Positions 62,149 through 64,000 of a DNA stretch of 64,000 nt are shown here, in pieces. The position numbers and the translations under genes are program-made. The notes under the pieces are model-generated. The model was not told the origin of the DNA and ran no database searches. It worked only from the letters and a program-made list of their open reading frames with translations. The stretch comes from JACMLC01 sp963720235 (GTDB lineage: Bacteria; Acidobacteriota; Blastocatellia; Pyrinomonadales; Pyrinomonadaceae). The DNA lies in NCBI GenBank assembly GCA_963720235.1, contig OY970389.1, positions 1,054,001 through 1,118,000 of the forward strand, given 5' to 3'. Numbering within the stretch: the stretch's first letter is position 1; each line of letters opens with the position of its first letter.

Positions 62149-64000
62149 ATGAGAGAAAAGCTACTGGTCGGGATTGCGTTGCTGGCGATGATGTCTCTGG
62201 CTCTTCCGGTGAACGTTGTGCTGGCCCAACAGAACAACGCGGCGAGCCTGTCAGGCGTCGTGCGAGATCAGGCCGGAGCAGTGATTAGCGAAGCCAGAGT
62301 CTTGCTTGTTCATACGCAGCAAGCTGTCTTGAGCCGGACAACGACAGATGCCAATGGCCGCTTTAGTTTCGACAACATCTCGCCCGGCTCGTATGAAATC
62401 AGAATCAGCCATGCAAGCTTTAGCACACAGCGCGTGCCTGTGCAGGTCAACAACGGCAGCAATCCAGAGGTCAGCGTCGAGCTAGAGATTGCTGCGCTCT
62501 CGGATTATGTGACGGTCACGGCAGAGGCCGGACAGGTGCAGGACAAAGACAAGGTCGCGCAGCAGGTCAACGTGGTTTCAGAGGATGCACTGCGCATGCG
62601 CACGACGGATGTGCTGGCACAGGTGGCAGATGAAGAAGTGGGCATCGCTTTGCAGCGCACCAGCCCGACCATCGGCGCAGTCGCCGTGCGCGGCCTGACC
62701 GGAAAAAATGTCGCCACTTATGTTGACGGCGTGCGGTACACGACAGCCGCAGGCCGCGGCGGCATCAACACTTTCTTTAATTTGAACGAGCCGAGCAACC
62801 TGCGCGCAGTCGAAGTCCTGCGTGGGCCAAACAGCGCGCAGTATGGCTCAGACTCTTTAGGCGGCACAGTCAGCCTTGTCTCGCGCACGCCGGTCTTTGG
62901 CGGCGACACGCCGGAGTCGCATGGCGAACTCAACACCTTCTTCAACAGCGCGAATCTGGGTTTCGGCGGCAACACCTATTTCAGCTACGGCACGCGCCGC
63001 GTGGGCTTTTATGTCAACGCCGCCACGCGCCGCGTCAATAACCTGCGACCCGCAAACGGGATTGACAGCCATTCGTCCATCACACGCTTTCTCGGTCTGC
63101 CTTCAAATATTTTGGGCGAGCGTTTGACGGACACTGCGTTTACGCAATACGGTGGCACGTTCCATCTCAACTATGCGCCGCGAGACGACCAGCAGCTAAT
63201 CTTTCATTATCAGCGCAGCCATCAGGACGGCGGCAAGCGTTACGACCAGACGCTCGGCGGCGACGGCAATCTACAGTCAGACCTGCGCAATCTGATGCTG
63301 GATTTTTTCTACGCGCGCTATCTCAAACAGAAGGTCGGATTTTTTGACAACGGCTCGTTCACTTTCTCTTATAACAGCCAACGTGAAGAGCGCGTCAATC
63401 AGGGCGGGCAGGGAAATCCTTTCGGCGGCATCACGCACCAGTACGAGCGCACAAGCGTGGTCGGCTTCAGCTTCTTCTTAGACAAGCGTTTGAATGAGAG
63501 AAACACTTTTCTCTTCGGCGGAGATGCATACAAAGAGCGTGTCAAAGCTCCGGCCTACACTTTCTCTCCGACAAGCGGACTGTCCATAGCTTCGCGGCCA
63601 CGTGTGCCAGACCGCGCGCGGTATCTTTCTCTGGGGCTTTATGTGCAGGACGTGTTCGAGATTATTCCTGAAAGATGGCGTGTGAGCGGCGCGCTTCGTT
63701 ACAACGTCGCATCGTATCGCTCGCGTGCGGAGAACGCTGCTGTGGTTGGCGGCGTGCCGCTCTTCCCTGATGATAGCCTGCGCGTCTCCGACTTTTCGGG
63801 ACGCATCGGCACAGTCTTTTCGCCGACACGCGATTTTCATATTACTTTCAACTACAGTCGCGGTTTTCGCGCGCCGAATATCACAGATCTCGGCACGCTC
63901 GGCCTCACTGGAGACGGCTTTGAAACTGACTTCGCCACCTCAAGCGCGCTCGGCGGAACTATCGGCACGACGGCTGCCGCCAATGCAACCTCGACAGGCA
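62149..64000 (+). CDS. TonB-dependent receptor with carboxypeptidase-regulatory domain, cut by window edge
   Basis: At least 617 residues; the gene runs off the right edge. Signal peptide MREKLLVGIALLAMMSLALP (cleavage near VVLAQ). Residues about 34-105 are a carboxypeptidase-regulatory-like beta sandwich (LSGVVRDQAGAVISEARVLL, DANGRFSFDNISPGSYEIRI). The plug domain follows (VNVVSEDALRMRTTDVLAQV, GAVAVRGLTGKNVATYVDGV, VEVLRGPNSAQYGSDSLGG) and barrel strands begin near 255. It transports a large nutrient across the outer membrane with TonB energy. The ligand is unknown. The N-terminal extra domain is typical of acidobacterial receptors. Confidence 0.92.
   Translation, partial: MREKLLVGIALLAMMSLALPVNVVLAQQNNAASLSGVVRDQAGAVISEARVLLVHTQQAVLSRTTTDANGRFSFDNISPGSYEIRISHASFSTQRVPVQVNNGSNPEVSVELEIAALSDYVTVTAEAGQVQDKDKVAQQVNVVSEDALRMRTTDVLAQVADEEVGIALQRTSPTIGAVAVRGLTGKNVATYVDGVRYTTAAGRGGINTFFNLNEPSNLRAVEVLRGPNSAQYGSDSLGGTVSLVSRTPVFGGDTPESHGELNTFFNSANLGFGGNTYFSYGTRRVGFYVNAATRRVNNLRPANGIDSHSSITRFLGLPSNILGERLTDTAFTQYGGTFHLNYAPRDDQQLIFHYQRSHQDGGKRYDQTLGGDGNLQSDLRNLMLDFFYARYLKQKVGFFDNGSFTFSYNSQREERVNQGGQGNPFGGITHQYERTSVVGFSFFLDKRLNERNTFLFGGDAYKERVKAPAYTFSPTSGLSIASRPRVPDRARYLSLGLYVQDVFEIIPERWRVSGALRYNVASYRSRAENAAVVGGVPLFPDDSLRVSDFSGRIGTVFSPTRDFHITFNYSRGFRAPNITDLGTLGLTGDGFETDFATSSALGGTIGTTAAANATSTG

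Overview
The window looks like chromosomal DNA of a Gram-negative acidobacterium, most likely class Blastocatellia. This is inferred from family content, not from a marker gene. The signs are a TonB-dependent receptor with an N-terminal carboxypeptidase-regulatory domain, a zinc-ribbon Ser/Thr kinase, a large TPR/GAF sigma-54 activator, futalosine-route menaquinone genes, an RHS protein, a TIMP-like protein and many intergenic palindromes. No complete insertion sequence, prophage, CRISPR array or rRNA operon is visible. One tRNA, Arg(CCG), is present.

Layout. 1-6.2 kb (mostly minus strand): a kinase cut by the left edge, a hemerythrin, MscL, small membrane proteins, a membrane FKBP, a frameshifted methyltransferase, the tRNA, and a receiver/RsbW-like ATPase fusion. 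6.3-12.5 kb (minus): holB, tmk, hfq, miaA, a 32-codon membrane peptide overlapped at both ends, a glutaredoxin-like protein and a SpoIID-domain protein. 12.5-16.8 kb: an M14 peptidase, PlsC and a LolA-like protein. 17-21.3 kb (plus): a sigma-54 activator followed by a well-matched -24/-12 promoter, a tiny secreted peptide with a duplicated GPGETPG motif, and a degenerate sigma-54 AAA+ protein. 21.4-25.2 kb (minus): ubiX, a UbiA-type prenyltransferase, mqnE and mqnD, which form a menaquinone unit. 25.3-29.2 kb (plus): larB, a lipase-like lipoprotein, DoxX and a SnoaL-like protein. 29.3-36.5 kb: proS, rpiB-glyA, a DinG-type helicase, an orphan MbtH and queD. 36.8-40.2 kb (minus): accD, folC and an acyltransferase. 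40.9-48.6 kb (plus): an FG-GAP repeat protein, a 1,733-residue RHS protein with a C-terminal HEQVH metallopeptidase-like tip, a TIMP-like protein and a small membrane protein. 48.6-57.2 kb (minus): yqeY, rimP, nusA, infB, rbfA, nrnA and cobO. 57.4-64 kb: a TIR/FGE protein broken by an in-frame TGA, uvrA, and a TonB receptor cut by the right edge.

Two regions stand out. (1) The RHS protein ends in a putative zinc metallopeptidase. Three bases downstream starts an exported protein whose predicted mature N-terminus is Cys-Thr-Cys, with cysteines at mature positions 1, 3, 72 and 99, the arrangement of animal TIMP metalloproteinase inhibitors. A metallopeptidase toxin with a TIMP-like immunity protein is an economical reading, but it is inferred. 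(2) The sigma-54 activator, its likely target promoter, the secreted peptide and the catalytically dead AAA+ partner look like a self-contained regulatory island.

The window also carries several kinds of intergenic inverted repeat, many of which contain the 3' ends and stop codons of genes. Four genes (methyltransferase, prenyltransferase, FG-GAP protein, TIR/FGE) carry one frameshift or stop each. Three of these are consistent with one extra base, so sequence error must be excluded before calling them pseudogenes.
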